In this document: positions 37,822 through 46,623 of the stretch, one piece after another
How the letters are laid out: every line of letters begins with the position of its first letter
How positions within the stretch are numbered: the stretch's first letter is position 1
Assembly: GCA_001313365.1 (NCBI GenBank)
Contig: BBFS01000032.1
Location: 1 to 46,623 of the forward strand
Direction of reading: 5' to 3'
Source: Paenarthrobacter nitroguajacolicus JCM 14115
GTDB lineage: Bacteria > Actinomycetota > Actinomycetes > Actinomycetales > Micrococcaceae
Length of the DNA stretch: 46,623 bases
Position numbers and translations under genes: made by a program
Notes under the pieces: generated by a model
The model's input: the letters and a program-made list of their open reading frames with translations, nothing else
The model's database searches: none
Told to the model about the DNA's origin: nothing

Positions 37822-39535
37822 ATGACTTCTGCCAACATCAGAATTGATGAAGCCACAGCACCGGTACGGCCCATCTTGGAAATCAAGGATCTGGCCATCA
37901 CTTTCAAGACCGGTTCCGGGGGGGAGGTCAAGGCGGTAAAGAACGCCCACTTGTCCATCATGCCGGGCGAAACGGTCGCCATTGTGGGGGGGAGTCGGGT
38001 TCGGGAAAGTCGACGACGGCGCTAGCGCCATCGGCTTGTTGCCCAACAACGGACGCGTCTCCGCCGGGCAGATACTGCTCGACGGCGAAGACATCGCCCA
38101 CGCTTCGGAGAAGCGCATGATCGAGCTCCGTGGAAGCCATATCGGCATGGTTCCCCCCCAGGACCCCATGTCCAACCTGAACCCTGTATGGAAGATCGGC
38201 TACCAGGTTCGTGAAACGCTCAAAGCCAACGGGCGGCCGGATGGCCCGGACGACGTGGCAGGGTGCTTGCTGAAGCCGGCCTCCCGGACGCTGCCCGGCG
38301 TGCCAAGCAGTATCCGCACGAGTTCTCCGGCGGCATGCGTCAACGCGCCTGATCGCCATCGGCCTGAGCTGCAGCCCAAGCTCCTCATCGCCGACGAACC
38401 CACGTCGCGCTGGACGTGACTGTGCAGCGCAGGATCCTGGACCACTTGGACAAGATGACCACTGAGCTTGGCACTTCCGTGCTGCTCATCACGCACGACC
38501 TCGGCTTGGCTGCCGAGCGGGCTGACAAAGTCATTGTCATGTACCAAGGCAATGTTGTTGAGGCGGGTCCCTCTTTGGAGCTCCTCCGCAATCCGCAGCA
38601 CCCGTATACCCGCCGCTTGGTGGAGTCGGCGCCGTCTCTGGCATCACGCCGCATTCAAGTGGCTAAGGAGCAGGGCGTGGATGCCGGTGACCTGTTGGCA
38701 CCTGTGGCAGCAGCGCAAAGCCGCGTCCAGGACGAGATCCTCCAGATCAAGAACCTGCGCAAAATCTACAAACTGCGTCAGGGGCTGGGTCAGACTTCCG
38801 ATTTCGCTGCTGTTGACGATGTCAGCTTCTCCGTAAAGCGCGGGACCACCACAGCGATCGTGGGGGGAGTCCGGATCGGGCAAGTCCACTGTGGCCAAAA
38901 TGGTTCTCCAGCTGGAAAAGCCGACTGAGGCCAGATCATCTTTGACGGCGTGGATACCGCGGGGCTGAAGGGTAAGGAACTCTTCAAGTTCCGTCGCCGT
39001 GTGCAGCCCATCTTCCAGGACCCCTACGGTTCCTTGGATCCGATGTACAACATCTTCAGGACCATTGAAGAGCCGCTGCGCGTACACAAGATCGGCAACG
39101 CAGCTAGCCGTGAAAAGAAGGTCCGGGAACTGTTGGACCAGGTAGCCCTGCCACAGTCCATGATGCAGCGGTACCCCCAACGAGCTCTCCGGTGGCCAGC
39201 GGCAGCGCATTGCCATTGCACGTGCCCTGGCCTTGGATCCGGAAGTCATCATCTGCGATGAGGCGGTCTCGGCTTTGGACGTCCTTGTCCAAGCTCAGGT
39301 GCTGAACCTGCTGGCTGACCTTCAGGACAACCTCGGCCTCACGTACCTGTTCATCACGCACGACCTCGCGGTGGTGCGTCAGATCGCGGATCATGTCTGC
39401 GTCATGGAAAAGGGCAAGCTCGTGGAGACGGGCAGCACGGATGACGTCTTCGACAACCCGCGCGAGGCCTACACGCAAGCACTCCTGGATGCCATTCCGG
39501 GCGGTTCGCTGTTGTTGCCACCCGCGGTGGCCTGA
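37822..39535 (+). CDS. Peptide ABC transporter, fused double ATPase (DppD-DppF type)
   Basis: About 570 aa with two complete ABC ATPase domains in one polypeptide. Domain 1: Walker A '[14 protein letters not shown]' (interrupted by a 7-G run at 37985), '[20 protein letters not shown]', signature '[15 protein letters not shown]', Walker B '[16 protein letters not shown]', then the oligopeptide-type tail '[17 protein letters not shown]'. Domain 2: Walker A '[20 protein letters not shown]' (6-G run at 38863), '[20 protein letters not shown]', signature '[20 protein letters not shown]', '[20 protein letters not shown]' and '[15 protein letters not shown]'. Six or more run errors break the frame. 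Strong RBS AGGAGG. Last gene of the operon, before a 17-bp hairpin. Confidence 0.94.
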
Positions 39536-39567
39536 CCGGCGTCGAGCGTTTGACGGCTGTTTAGCAG

Positions 39568-39610
39568 AAGAGCCGGTGGTTCCCCCCCGAGAAGGGAACC
39601 ACCGGCTCTT
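39568..39610. terminator. Terminator of the peptide ABC operon
   Basis: Perfect 17-bp stem (39568-39584 with 39594-39610), starting AAGAGCCGG and ending CCGGCTCTT. It lies between two convergent genes and could work for both. Confidence 0.85.
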
Positions 39611-39692
39611 GCCGTTAACTTCGTGTTGTGAGGCCTGCTGTGCACGTCATAAAGCTCGCGAAGCGCGCAGAGCGGGCCTCACAACGCGCGCT

Positions 39693-40559
39693 CTACTGCG
39701 CAGGTGCAGATTCAGGTGCGGAGGCGGAGCTGTCCGGGCGGGCCGTGAGACCAAGCGAAGTGAATTCGCGAGCCAGTGCGGCGCCTAACTTTGCATGCCC
39801 GGCCGGCTTCAAGTGCACGCCGTCCTGGAGATCCCCCCCGATTGCGTTATAGCGGGTGAGCCAGTCGCCCGCGCTGACGAAAGGTATGCCGTGCTTGGCG
39901 GCAATACGGCCTAGAAGGGCATCGATTTCAGTGCGGCGTCCGCCTCCGTTGCTCACGCCCCCCCTGGCAAGGGTTCCAATCATGGCCAAGGTGGTGCCCG
40001 GGTAGCGCTTCTTCAGGCTGCGAGAAGCCGCTCGGCGTTGCTGGTGATCTGGGCGTCGGTGGCGCGTTGGGTGGCATCGTTGCCGCCGCCCTGGACGACG
40101 ATCAGCGGTGGATCACCGAAGGGCAGTACCCAGTCGCCGCGCTGCAACGCGTCGATGTAGTTGCCGGTCTTTCCGTTGGTGGCCACGTACCCGGTGCCGC
40201 CCATACCCACTACGTGCAATTTGTAGCCCATGGCTGCGATGCCCTGCTGCGGCCAGGAATCCTTCGGCATGGACTGGGAATCGCCAATAAGTACCGCGGT
40301 GTGGCGCACGTCGGCGAGAACCAGTTCGCTGCGGTTGTTCGCGGGGGTTCTTATACAGGATCCCACGGGCAGGTTGAGTGAACTGGGGGGCAGGTGCAAT
40401 CCTGAGCGGTTTGTCTGCGGCGGCTGTCTGCGCAGGCCCGGGCGCGGTCGATCCGGAGGGGGCGGTCATTGGTGCTGGGCTTGGTCCGCAGCCTACCGTT
40501 AGAACGCCAATGGCGATCAATGGTGCGAGCATACGGAACACGGCCGGAGCTTGTCGCAT
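39693..40559 (-). CDS. SGNH/GDSL-type hydrolase lipoprotein
   Basis: Secreted lipid-anchored esterase/lipase-like protein, about 288 aa. Signal peptide 'MLAPLIAIGVLTVGCGPS' with lipobox T-V-G-C, then a Pro/Ala/Ser linker. Catalytic blocks: block I 'TAVLIGDSQSMPKDSW' (nucleophile Ser in GDSQS), Gly in 'VVGMGGTGYV', Asn in 'VVQGGGNDATQRA', and block V 'DGVHLKPAGHAKLG' (Asp and His of the triad). Frames shift near 40385, 40008 and 39957. I start at ATG 40559, with GGAGA upstream; the upstream in-frame ATG lacks an RBS. Substrate unknown, possibly acetylated cell-envelope glycans (inference). Confidence 0.86.
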
Positions 40560-40842
40560 CGTTGTTCTCCACGTGGCACTGGTTCTGCAGCCCATCATGG
40601 TGCACAGCGCAGGGAAAATCCAGCATCTGGACTTGCGTTTACATAACAAGACAGCAGTGTGAGCAGCGCCACATCCGAGCGCTGAATAGCTTGCTTTTTA
40701 GGCTCAGAAATGCAACTGCGTTTAGACTGGATGCAGGTGCCCTGTGTCCCGGGGTCTTTTCGCTGTGTGTTCCGATCAAGTCGATCAGGTATGCGCGCGG
40801 ATACAAACAGCTGACTTCACCACTGAATCGAGTCATTAACGC

Positions 40843-42767
40843 ATGTCTGAAACCATCACCAACACTGCGTCGCGGAGCGATCTGCGCAACGTCGCGATCG
40901 TCGCACACGTTGACCACGGTAAGACCACCTTGGTCGACGCCATGCTCAAGCAGACCAACTCCTTCGCTTCCCATGGTGAGGTTGAGGACCGTGTCATGGA
41001 CTCCGGTGACCTGGAGCGCGAAAAGGGCATCACCATCCTCGCGAAGAACACCACGGTTGCCTACAACGGCCCGTCGTCCAACGGCGAGACCATCACCATC
41101 AACGTCATCGACACCCCCCCCGGCCACGCCGACTTCGGTGGCGAGGTAGAGCGCGGTCTCTCCATGGTTGACGGCGTCGTCCTGCTGGTCGACTCCTCCG
41201 AGGGCCCCCTGCCCCCAGACCCGCTTCGTGCTCCGCAAGGCCCTTGCCGCGCACCTTCCGGTCATCCTCCTGGTCAACAAGACCGACCGTCCCGACGCCC
41301 GCATCGACGAAGTTGTCCACGAGTCCATGGACCTGCTCCTGGGCCTCGCTTCGGACCTCGCCGACGAAGTTCCGGACCTGGACCTGGACAAGGTTCTCGA
41401 AGTTCCCGTCGTCTACGCCGCTGCCAAGGTTGGCCGCGCGTCCCTGGATCAGCCGGCCAACGGCTCTGCTCCGGAGAACGAGGACCTTGAGCCTCTCTTC
41501 AAGACCATCATCGAGCACATCCCCCCCGCTCCGACGTACAACCCGGACGGCGTGCTGCAGGCACACGTGACCAACCTGGACGCATCGCCGTTCCTTGGCC
41601 GCCTCGCACTGCTTCGCATCTACAACGGCACGCTCCGCAAGGGCCAGACCGTTGCCTGGGCGCGTGCTAACGGCGAGCTCAAGAACGTCAAGATCACCGA
41701 GCTGCTTGCTACCAAGGCCCTGACCCGTGTTCCTGCCGAGTCCGCTGGCCCGGGTGAAATCGTTGCTGTCGCCGGCATCGAGGAAATCACCATCGGTGAA
41801 ACCCTCACGGACGCCGAGAACCCGCAGCCGTTGCCGCTGATCACCGTGGATGATCCCGCGATCTCCATGACCATCGGTATCAACACCTCGCCGCTGGCCG
41901 GCAAGGTCAAGGCGCCAAGGTCACGGCCCGCCAGGTGAAGGATCGCCTGGACAAGGAACTGATCGGTAACGTCTCCATCAAGGTGCTCCCCCACCGAGCG
42001 TCCTGACGCCTGGGAAGTCCAGGGCCGTGGCGAGCTCGCGCTGGCCATCCTCGTTGAGCAGATGCGCCGCGAAGGCTTCGAGCTGACCGTGGGCAAGCCG
42101 CAGGTTGTCACCAAGACCATCGACGGCAAGCTGCACGAGCCGATGGAACACATGACCATCGATGTGCCCGAGGAATACCTCGCGCCGTCACGCAGCTCAT
42201 GGCTGCCCGCAAGGGCCGCATGACAAACATGGCCAACCACGGCACCGGCTGGTGCCGCATGGAATTCATCGTCCCTGCGCGTGGCCTGATTGGTTTCCGT
42301 ACCCGGTTCCTGACGGACACCCGTGGCGCCGGTATCGCTGCTCGATCTCGGAAGGTTACGAGCCGTGGGCCGGACCGATCGAATACCGTACCAACGGTTC
42401 GATGATTGCCGACCGCGCAGGCGTTGTTACGCCATTCGCCATGATTAACCTGCAGGAACGCGGTTCCTTCTTCGTGAAGCCCACCTCCGAGGTTTACGAA
42501 GGCATGATTGTTGGCGAGAACTCCCGCGCTGATGACATGGACGTCAACATCACCAAGGAAAAGAAGCTCACCAACATGCGTGCCGCTTCCTCCGACACCT
42601 TCGAGAACCTGACGCCGCCGCGCGATCTCACCCTCGAAGAGTCCCTCGAATTCGCCCGCGAAGACGAGTGCGTCGAGGTAACCCCCCCGGATGCCATCCG
42701 TATCCGTAAGGTCATCCTGGACTCCAACGAGCGCGCCAAGGCCAACCGCGCCCGCGCCAAGTCCTAG
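40843..42767 (+). CDS. typA: Translational GTPase TypA/BipA
   Basis: Ribosome-binding GTPase of about 637 aa related to EF-G. G1 '[18 protein letters not shown]', G2 '[15 protein letters not shown]', G3 '[20 protein letters not shown]' (present here as DTPPGHADF), G4 '[11 protein letters not shown]'. Domain II '[18 protein letters not shown]', domain III '[20 protein letters not shown]', domain V '[11 protein letters not shown]'-type and '[16 protein letters not shown]', and the C-terminal TypA domain with '[17 protein letters not shown]'. Breaks at about 41207, 41915 (AAGGGC reduced to AAGGC), 41990, 42182 and 42342. ATG start; the 283-bp upstream region probably holds its promoter (TAGACT near 40724). 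Confidence 0.96.
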
Positions 42768-42801
42768 TCCTAACTGGCCTGAACCAGTTCGGAACAGCTG
42801 A

Positions 42802-43236
42802 ATGAAGAGAGGAGCCGCCGGTTCGGTCCGTGGAATTGCCACGGCCGTGCTGGCGGCTCTTTTCGTTGCCCTGGCGGGCACCGCATTGCACCGGCAGACC
42901 GTACTCTGGTCCGGCGTCGAACTCCCTTGGGGGGGCGTGGCCGCAGCCTTGCTGCTGCTGGCGTCCGTGCAGTTGTGGCTCGCTGCATGGTCCCGCTCGG
43001 TGATACCGACCGCGGTGGCAGGCGTGGTGAGCTATGCCGTCGTCGGCGTCCTGTCTTCAGCCGGCTCCGCCAAGCAGTTGATACTCGGCGACCTCGTGGG
43101 CAACGTGTGGGTCTTCGGCATCGGCGTAGTGACGTTAATCATGCTTATGGCTGTTAAGCTGCTGGTTGTCAGTCGGCTGCGACGCGGACGGACTGCCGCC
43201 GCGGCGGTGGCGGTGGAACCTCTTTCGCCGCGATAA
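42802..43236 (+). CDS. Small membrane protein, four helices, possibly DUF6113-like
   Basis: Intact 144-aa protein with four predicted helices: 'GIATAVLAALFVALAGTALH', 'GVAAALLLLASVQLWLAAW', 'VIPTAVAGVVSYAVVGVL' and 'VWVFGIGVVTLIMLMAVKLL', then a basic, Ala-rich tail. Its place after typA and before fdxA/dapC resembles actinobacterial loci coding a DUF6113 membrane protein, so that is my best guess, without certainty. The last 68 bp overlap the 3' end of the SH3-like gene on the other strand. A small hairpin, AACTGG/CCAGTT (42772-42789), lies between typA and this gene. Confidence 0.7.
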   Translation: MKRGAAGSVRGIATAVLAALFVALAGTALHRQTVLWSGVELPWGGVAAALLLLASVQLWLAAWSRSVIPTAVAGVVSYAVVGVLSSAGSAKQLILGDLVGNVWVFGIGVVTLIMLMAVKLLVVSRLRRGRTAAAAVAVEPLSPR

Positions 43237-43422
43237 CCATTGCCAACGGAATCTCGACGTCGGCCGTACGGGTCCTGATGGTGCAGGAACCTCCCGTAGT
43301 TCCCACCAGATAGCCCAAGGCGTCCGTCAACCCGTCCTCGATCCTGTACCTGACCACCACCCGGATGCCTGGTTCTGTGGCGAGGAGGAATTGTCGGGGG
43401 CGGCAAGTTCGGGGGGAGTCAC
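43169..43422 (-). CDS. Small SH3-like protein (Rv0428c N-terminal domain type)
   Basis: About 85 aa. After an N-terminal Pro/Ser region, 'GIRVVVRYRIEDGLTDALGY' with 'LVGTTGGSCTIRTRTADVEI' and 'PLAMVIAAKEVPPPPPRR' resembles the SH3-like domain at the N-terminus of actinobacterial GNAT proteins of the Rv0428c type. Here it stops right after the domain ('SVRVAAD'), and no acetyltransferase follows. The frame shifts once near 43395. The GTG start has TAGTAT 6 nt upstream (leaderless). It converges with and overlaps the membrane-protein gene. The domain assignment is by eye. Confidence 0.6.
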
Positions 43423-43428
43423 CGTTTC

Positions 43429-43434
43429 ATACTA
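43429..43434 (-). promoter_or_regulatory. Putative -10 box (TAGTAT) for the SH3-like gene
   Basis: Minus-strand TAGTAT is followed by 6 nt and then the GTG at 43422. Confidence 0.5.
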
Positions 43435-43448
43435 AGACGCGGGCTAGG

Positions 43449-43508
43449 TTGGCGTCAGCGCACTGTTGGATAATAGGCTCGGAAGTTGAGTGCCCGGCAT
43501 GATGCCGG
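43449..43508 (+). promoter_or_regulatory. fdxA promoter region with palindrome
   Basis: TTGGCG (43449-43454) and TAATAG (43471-43476), 16 bp apart, could be -35 and -10. Downstream, CCGGCAT-G-ATGCCGG (43494-43508) is a perfect 7+7 inverted repeat in the likely leader. Confidence 0.4.
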
Positions 43509-43560
43509 CCGTATTACCCCCCCGGCCATCGCCGGGACAAACCGTGGAGAGGTCTGGGAC

Positions 43561-43891
43561 GTGACGTACGTAATCGCGCAGCCGTGTGTAGATGTCAAGG
43601 ACAAGGCATGTATTGAAGAATGCCCTGTCGACTGCATTTACGAAGGTGAGCGTTCCCTCTACATCCACCCCCCCGATGAATGCGTCGACTGTGGTGCCTG
43701 TGAACCCGTGTGCCCTGTTGAAGCCATTTACTACGAGGATGACACCCCCGGAAGAATGGGCCGACTACTACAAGGCCAACGTTGAGTTCTTTGACGACCT
43801 TGGATCCCCGGGTGGAGCGGCCAAGATCGGCAACACAGGTAAGGACCACCCGTTCATCTCCGCGCTGCCCCCGCAGAACCAAGACCACTAG
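43561..43891 (+). CDS. fdxA: Seven-iron ferredoxin FdxA
   Basis: About 107 aa cytosolic electron carrier with one [3Fe-4S] and one [4Fe-4S] cluster. The first motif is '[18 protein letters not shown]' (C9, C17, C21; the second cysteine of a normal 4Fe motif is absent, as in 7Fe ferredoxins). The second is '[20 protein letters not shown]' (C41, C44, C47, C51, numbered with one spurious Pro at 37-38 from a 7-C run). The frame breaks at a C5 run near 43748, after which it reads '[17 protein letters not shown]'. GTG start with GGAGAGG upstream. It ends 12 bp before dapC, and the fdxA-dapC order is common in actinobacteria. Confidence 0.96.
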
Positions 43892-43903
43892 GCGGTAGTT
43901 TCG

Positions 43904-45061
43904 GTGATTTCAGCGGCGCCGGCTTTCGGCCTGAACCTGCCTGACTACCCTTGGGAGGCCATGGCGCCGTATGTCGCCACGGCTTCCAAGCACCCCGGTG
44001 GCGCAGTGAATCTCTCCATCGGAACTCCGGTGGACCCCACCCCCGGTTGATCCGCGAGGCTCTGGCCAACGCTGCCGATGCCCACGGCTATCCCACGGTT
44101 CACGGCACGGAGGCCTTGCGGGAGGCGGTTGTGCACTGGTTCGCCAGCCGTCGCGGCGTCCCGGGGGGGCTGGACCCCAAGGACGTCATGCCTACCGTGG
44201 GTTCGAAGGAGCTCGTGGCGTGGTTGCCGTTCCTGCTGGGCTTGAGCTCAGGCGACGTCGTTGTGCGTCCCACAGTTGCCTACCCGACCTACGACATCGG
44301 CGCCTCATTGGCAGGCGCCACGGCAGTTGCCGCTGACGATCTGGATGAACTCGATCCCGCCGCCCGTGCGAAGGTCCGGTTGATCTGGATCAACTCGCCG
44401 GGCAATCCCACAGGAAGCGTCCGTGACATCGAGTCGCTGCAACGGATCGTCCACCAGGCCCGTGAGCTCGGAGCAGTAGTGGCCTCCGACGAGTGCTACG
44501 CGGAGCTGGGCTGGGGGCGAATGGGATGCCCAGCGTGGCGGCGAAGCTGTCCCCCCCAGCATCTTGGATCCCCCCCGGGTTACCGGAGGTTCCACCGATG
44601 GCTTGCTGTGCGTCTACTCGCTCAGCAAGCAGTCCAACCTTGCCGGGTACCGTGCCGCATTCGTGGCCGGAGATTCGGCGATCATGGCCAATCTGGTCAA
44701 CAGCCGCAAACATGCGGGCATGATCGTTCCCTACCCTGTGCAAGAAGCCATGCGCGTCGCTTTGGGCGATGCCGGCCATGTCCTGGCCCAGAAAGACCTC
44801 TACCGCGGACGCCGCGAGAGGATCGTGCCGGCGCTGGAGAACTTCGGACTGAAGATCCACGAATCCAAGGCCGGCCTGTACCTGTGGTCCACGGCCGGCG
44901 AAGCCACGTGGGATACGGTGGCGCGCTTCGCGGAACTCGGCATCGTGGTTGGCCCGGGCGTTTTCTATGGCGATGCCGGCAATGGCTTCATCCGCGTGGC
45001 GCTCACCGGCACCGACGAACGAATTGATGCCGCCGTAGAGCGGCTTGGCACGGCCTCATAA
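43904..45061 (+). CDS. dapC: Succinyldiaminopimelate transaminase
   Basis: PLP enzyme of lysine/meso-DAP synthesis, about 383 aa. 'GLNLPDYPWEAMAPYVATAS' and 'HPGGAVNLSIGTPVDPTP' are typical of actinobacterial DapC. Fold type I motifs: 'VGSKELVAWLPFLLGLSSGD', 'VVRPTVAYPTYDIGASLAGA', 'IWINSPGNPTGSV', 'VVASDECYAELGW' with the pyridine-binding Asp, the PLP lysine in 'VYSLSKQSNLAGYRAAFVAG', and C-terminal 'FIRVALTGTDERI' with the carboxylate-binding Arg. Breaks near 44042, 44515 and 44555-44575. GTG start at 43904 (VISAAPAFG). Followed by a good terminator. Confidence 0.94.
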
Positions 45062-45095
45062 CAATGCTGTGACTTGCACCACTAATAGCGTTATT

Positions 45096-45150
45096 CCGCC
45101 AGTAACCGGACGATACGGATTAGTTCCGTAGGGTTACTGGCGGTAGCTTT
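45096..45150 (+). terminator. Terminator after dapC
   Basis: CCGCCAGTAACC (45096-45107) pairs perfectly with GGTTACTGGCGG (45132-45143), followed by TAGCTTTTT. Confidence 0.85.
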
Positions 45151-45293
45151 TTAACTGACTATCAATGGTGGCCTTCTCTAAGAAAGCACTTCGGCCGTTG
45201 GAGCCCTGCAACAGTAGGGCCGAAGGCGGCGACACCAGAAGGTTGTTGGACAAGCGTTCGATAGAGGCCCTGAGGCCTCATGAAGGGGACTCC

Positions 45294-46576
45294 ATGACTG
45301 AGACCACCAGCGCGACACTGCGCCATGCCGGCGGCGAACTCGAACTGCCGCGCATCAAGGTTGTAGAAGGAAACGAAGGTTATGACGTTCCAAGCTGCTG
45401 AAGCAGACGGGCGCCGTCGCCTATGACCCCGGCTTCATGAACACAGCGGCCACCACCTCGGCCATCACCTACATCGACGGCGACGCAGGCGTACTGCGTT
45501 ACCGCGGTTACCCCCATTGAGCAGCTCGCGCAGCACTCGAGCTTCCTCGAAGTTTCCTACCTGCTGATCTACGGCAACCTCCCTTCTCCCACAGAGTTGG
45601 AAGAGTTTGATCAGAAGATCCGCCGTCACACGCTCCTGCACGAAGAGCTTAAGGCTTCTTCGGTGGGTTCCCGCGTGACGCCCACCCCATGCCGGTGCTT
45701 TCCTCGGCTGTTTCTGCGCTGTCCACCTTCTATCAGGACTCGCTGGATCCCTTCAACGCGGAACACGTGGAAGTTTCCACCATCCGCCTGATGGCAAAGC
45801 TGCCGGTCATCGCTGCTTACGCGCACAAGAAGTCCATCGGCCAGCCGATGCTCTACCCGGATAACTCCCAGAACCTGGTGGAGAACTTCCTGCGCCTTAG
45901 CTTCGGCCTGCCCGCCGAGCAGTATGAAATGGATCCTGTGGTCGTGAAGGCCCTGGACCTCCTGCTCATCCTGCATGCGGATCACGAGCAGAACTGTTCC
46001 ACGTCCACCGTGCGACTGGTGGGCTCGTCCAACGCGAACCTCTTCGCGTCGGTGTCCGCCGGCATCAACGCCCTCTTCGGCCCCGCTCACGGTGGCGCCA
46101 ACGAGGCCGTGCTGAAGATGCTGCGCCAGATCCAGGCCGACGGCATCAAGCCCGAGGACTACATGGAGAAGGTCAAGAACAAGGAAGACGGCGTCCGCCT
46201 CATGGGCTTCGGACACCGCGTCTACAAGAACTACGATCCCCGCGCCAAGATCATCAAGGCAACGGCACACGAAGTTCTGGGCAAGCTCGGCGGCAATGAC
46301 GAACTGCTGGACATTGCCATGCGCCTCGAAGAGAAAGCACTGGCTGACGACTACTTCATCCAGCGCAAGCTGTACCCGAACGTCGACTTCTACACCGGCC
46401 TCATCTACAAGGCCATGGGCTTCCCGGAGAAGATGTTCACTGTATTGTTCGCCATTGGACGCCTCCCGGGCTGGATTGCCCAGTGGCGCGAAATGATCAA
46501 CGATCCCCCAGACCAAGATCGGCCGTCCGCGGCAGCTCTACACAGGGAGCCGGAGCGCAACTACCCGGCCAACTGA
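45294..46576 (+). CDS. gltA: Citrate synthase
   Basis: First TCA-cycle enzyme, about 427 aa, type II (GltA-like, hexameric) by length and N-terminal domain ('[20 protein letters not shown]'). Blocks seen: '[20 protein letters not shown]', '[16 protein letters not shown]', '[20 protein letters not shown]' (oxaloacetate His), '[16 protein letters not shown]' (catalytic His) and '[17 protein letters not shown]', then '[18 protein letters not shown]' (catalytic Asp in VDFY). The C-terminus is '[14 protein letters not shown]' then '[20 protein letters not shown]'. Breaks near 45387, 45512, 45680 and 46506. ATG start with GAAGGGGA upstream. Confidence 0.96.
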
Positions 46577-46623
46577 TACGGCAACAGCGTCAATAACGAC
46601 GGCGGCCGCCCACCTCGCGCGAG

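Noticed and set aside
5770..39535. Many genes with several frameshifts, seemingly pseudogenes
   Set aside because: The breaks fall at G/C runs and affect essential genes (ispH, typA, gltA, dapC) as much as others. Decay would not be so restricted, so they are annotated as genes with probable sequence errors.
45626..46516. Minus-strand open frame of about 296 codons opposite citrate synthase
   Set aside because: Shadow of gltA, with no RBS, no motif and a composition typical of antisense GC-rich DNA.
1..46623. Search for tRNA, rRNA, CRISPR arrays, transposases and phage genes
   Set aside because: Nothing convincing was seen in any spacer. The direct repeats found are the ispH promoter duplication, the padR repeats and the ychF tail only.

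Overview
The window is chromosomal DNA from a GC-rich actinobacterium. The closest fit is the Micrococcaceae (an Arthrobacter or Paenarthrobacter type). I infer this from GC content and codon use, many GTG starts, the protein families, and a -10 box about 7 nt before many start codons (leaderless mRNAs). I see no rRNA, tRNA, CRISPR array, prophage or insertion sequence.

The sequence is damaged in a systematic way, and this governs how every gene must be read. Runs of G or C are often 6-8 long where conserved protein motifs need 4 or 5, and some GGG/CCC runs have lost a base. Many expansions are exactly +3 and add a spurious Pro or Gly (TypA reads DTPPGH where DTPGH is invariant; an aminotransferase reads NPPNNPPTG for NPNNPTG). 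Others shift the frame. Most 'broken' genes below are therefore probably intact in the cell. I give the span of the whole gene and say where the frame breaks.

Layout. 1-2044: GNAT acetyltransferase, divergent arr (rifampin ADP-ribosyltransferase), PadR regulator. 2049-5127: ABC1/UbiB kinase, universal stress protein, two tandem crcB fluoride channels. 5198-8899: ferritin; then on the minus strand an Lrp regulator, a DUF1761 membrane protein, corA and zapE. 9074-16956: two MFS transporters, an Lrp and a LysR regulator, a TMEM175-like channel, nitronate monooxygenase, a BadF-type sugar kinase and pirin. 17007-20738: GH35 beta-galactosidase, Nudix hydrolase, a short leader ORF and rsgA. 20893-24435: a four-gene osmoprotectant-type ABC operon ending in a strong hairpin. 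24555-33055: alanine/aspartate-type aminotransferase, PPK2, xseB/xseA, an unknown membrane protein, ispH, rmuC, ychF. 33060-33810: a DUF1877 gene followed by a diverged second copy of the ychF 3' end. 34116-39535: a dipeptide/oligopeptide ABC operon with both ATPases fused. 39693-46576: SGNH-hydrolase lipoprotein, typA, a small membrane protein, a stand-alone SH3-like protein, fdxA, dapC and citrate synthase.

Most of this is core housekeeping and transport. The signals most worth a second look are the homopolymer expansion, the leaderless promoter architecture, the duplicated ychF tail around the DUF1877 gene, the tandem-duplicated ispH promoter, the leader ORF with an RBS-sequestering hairpin before rsgA, and the triple 10-bp repeat in front of padR. 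I found no clear evidence of a wholly new multi-gene system.
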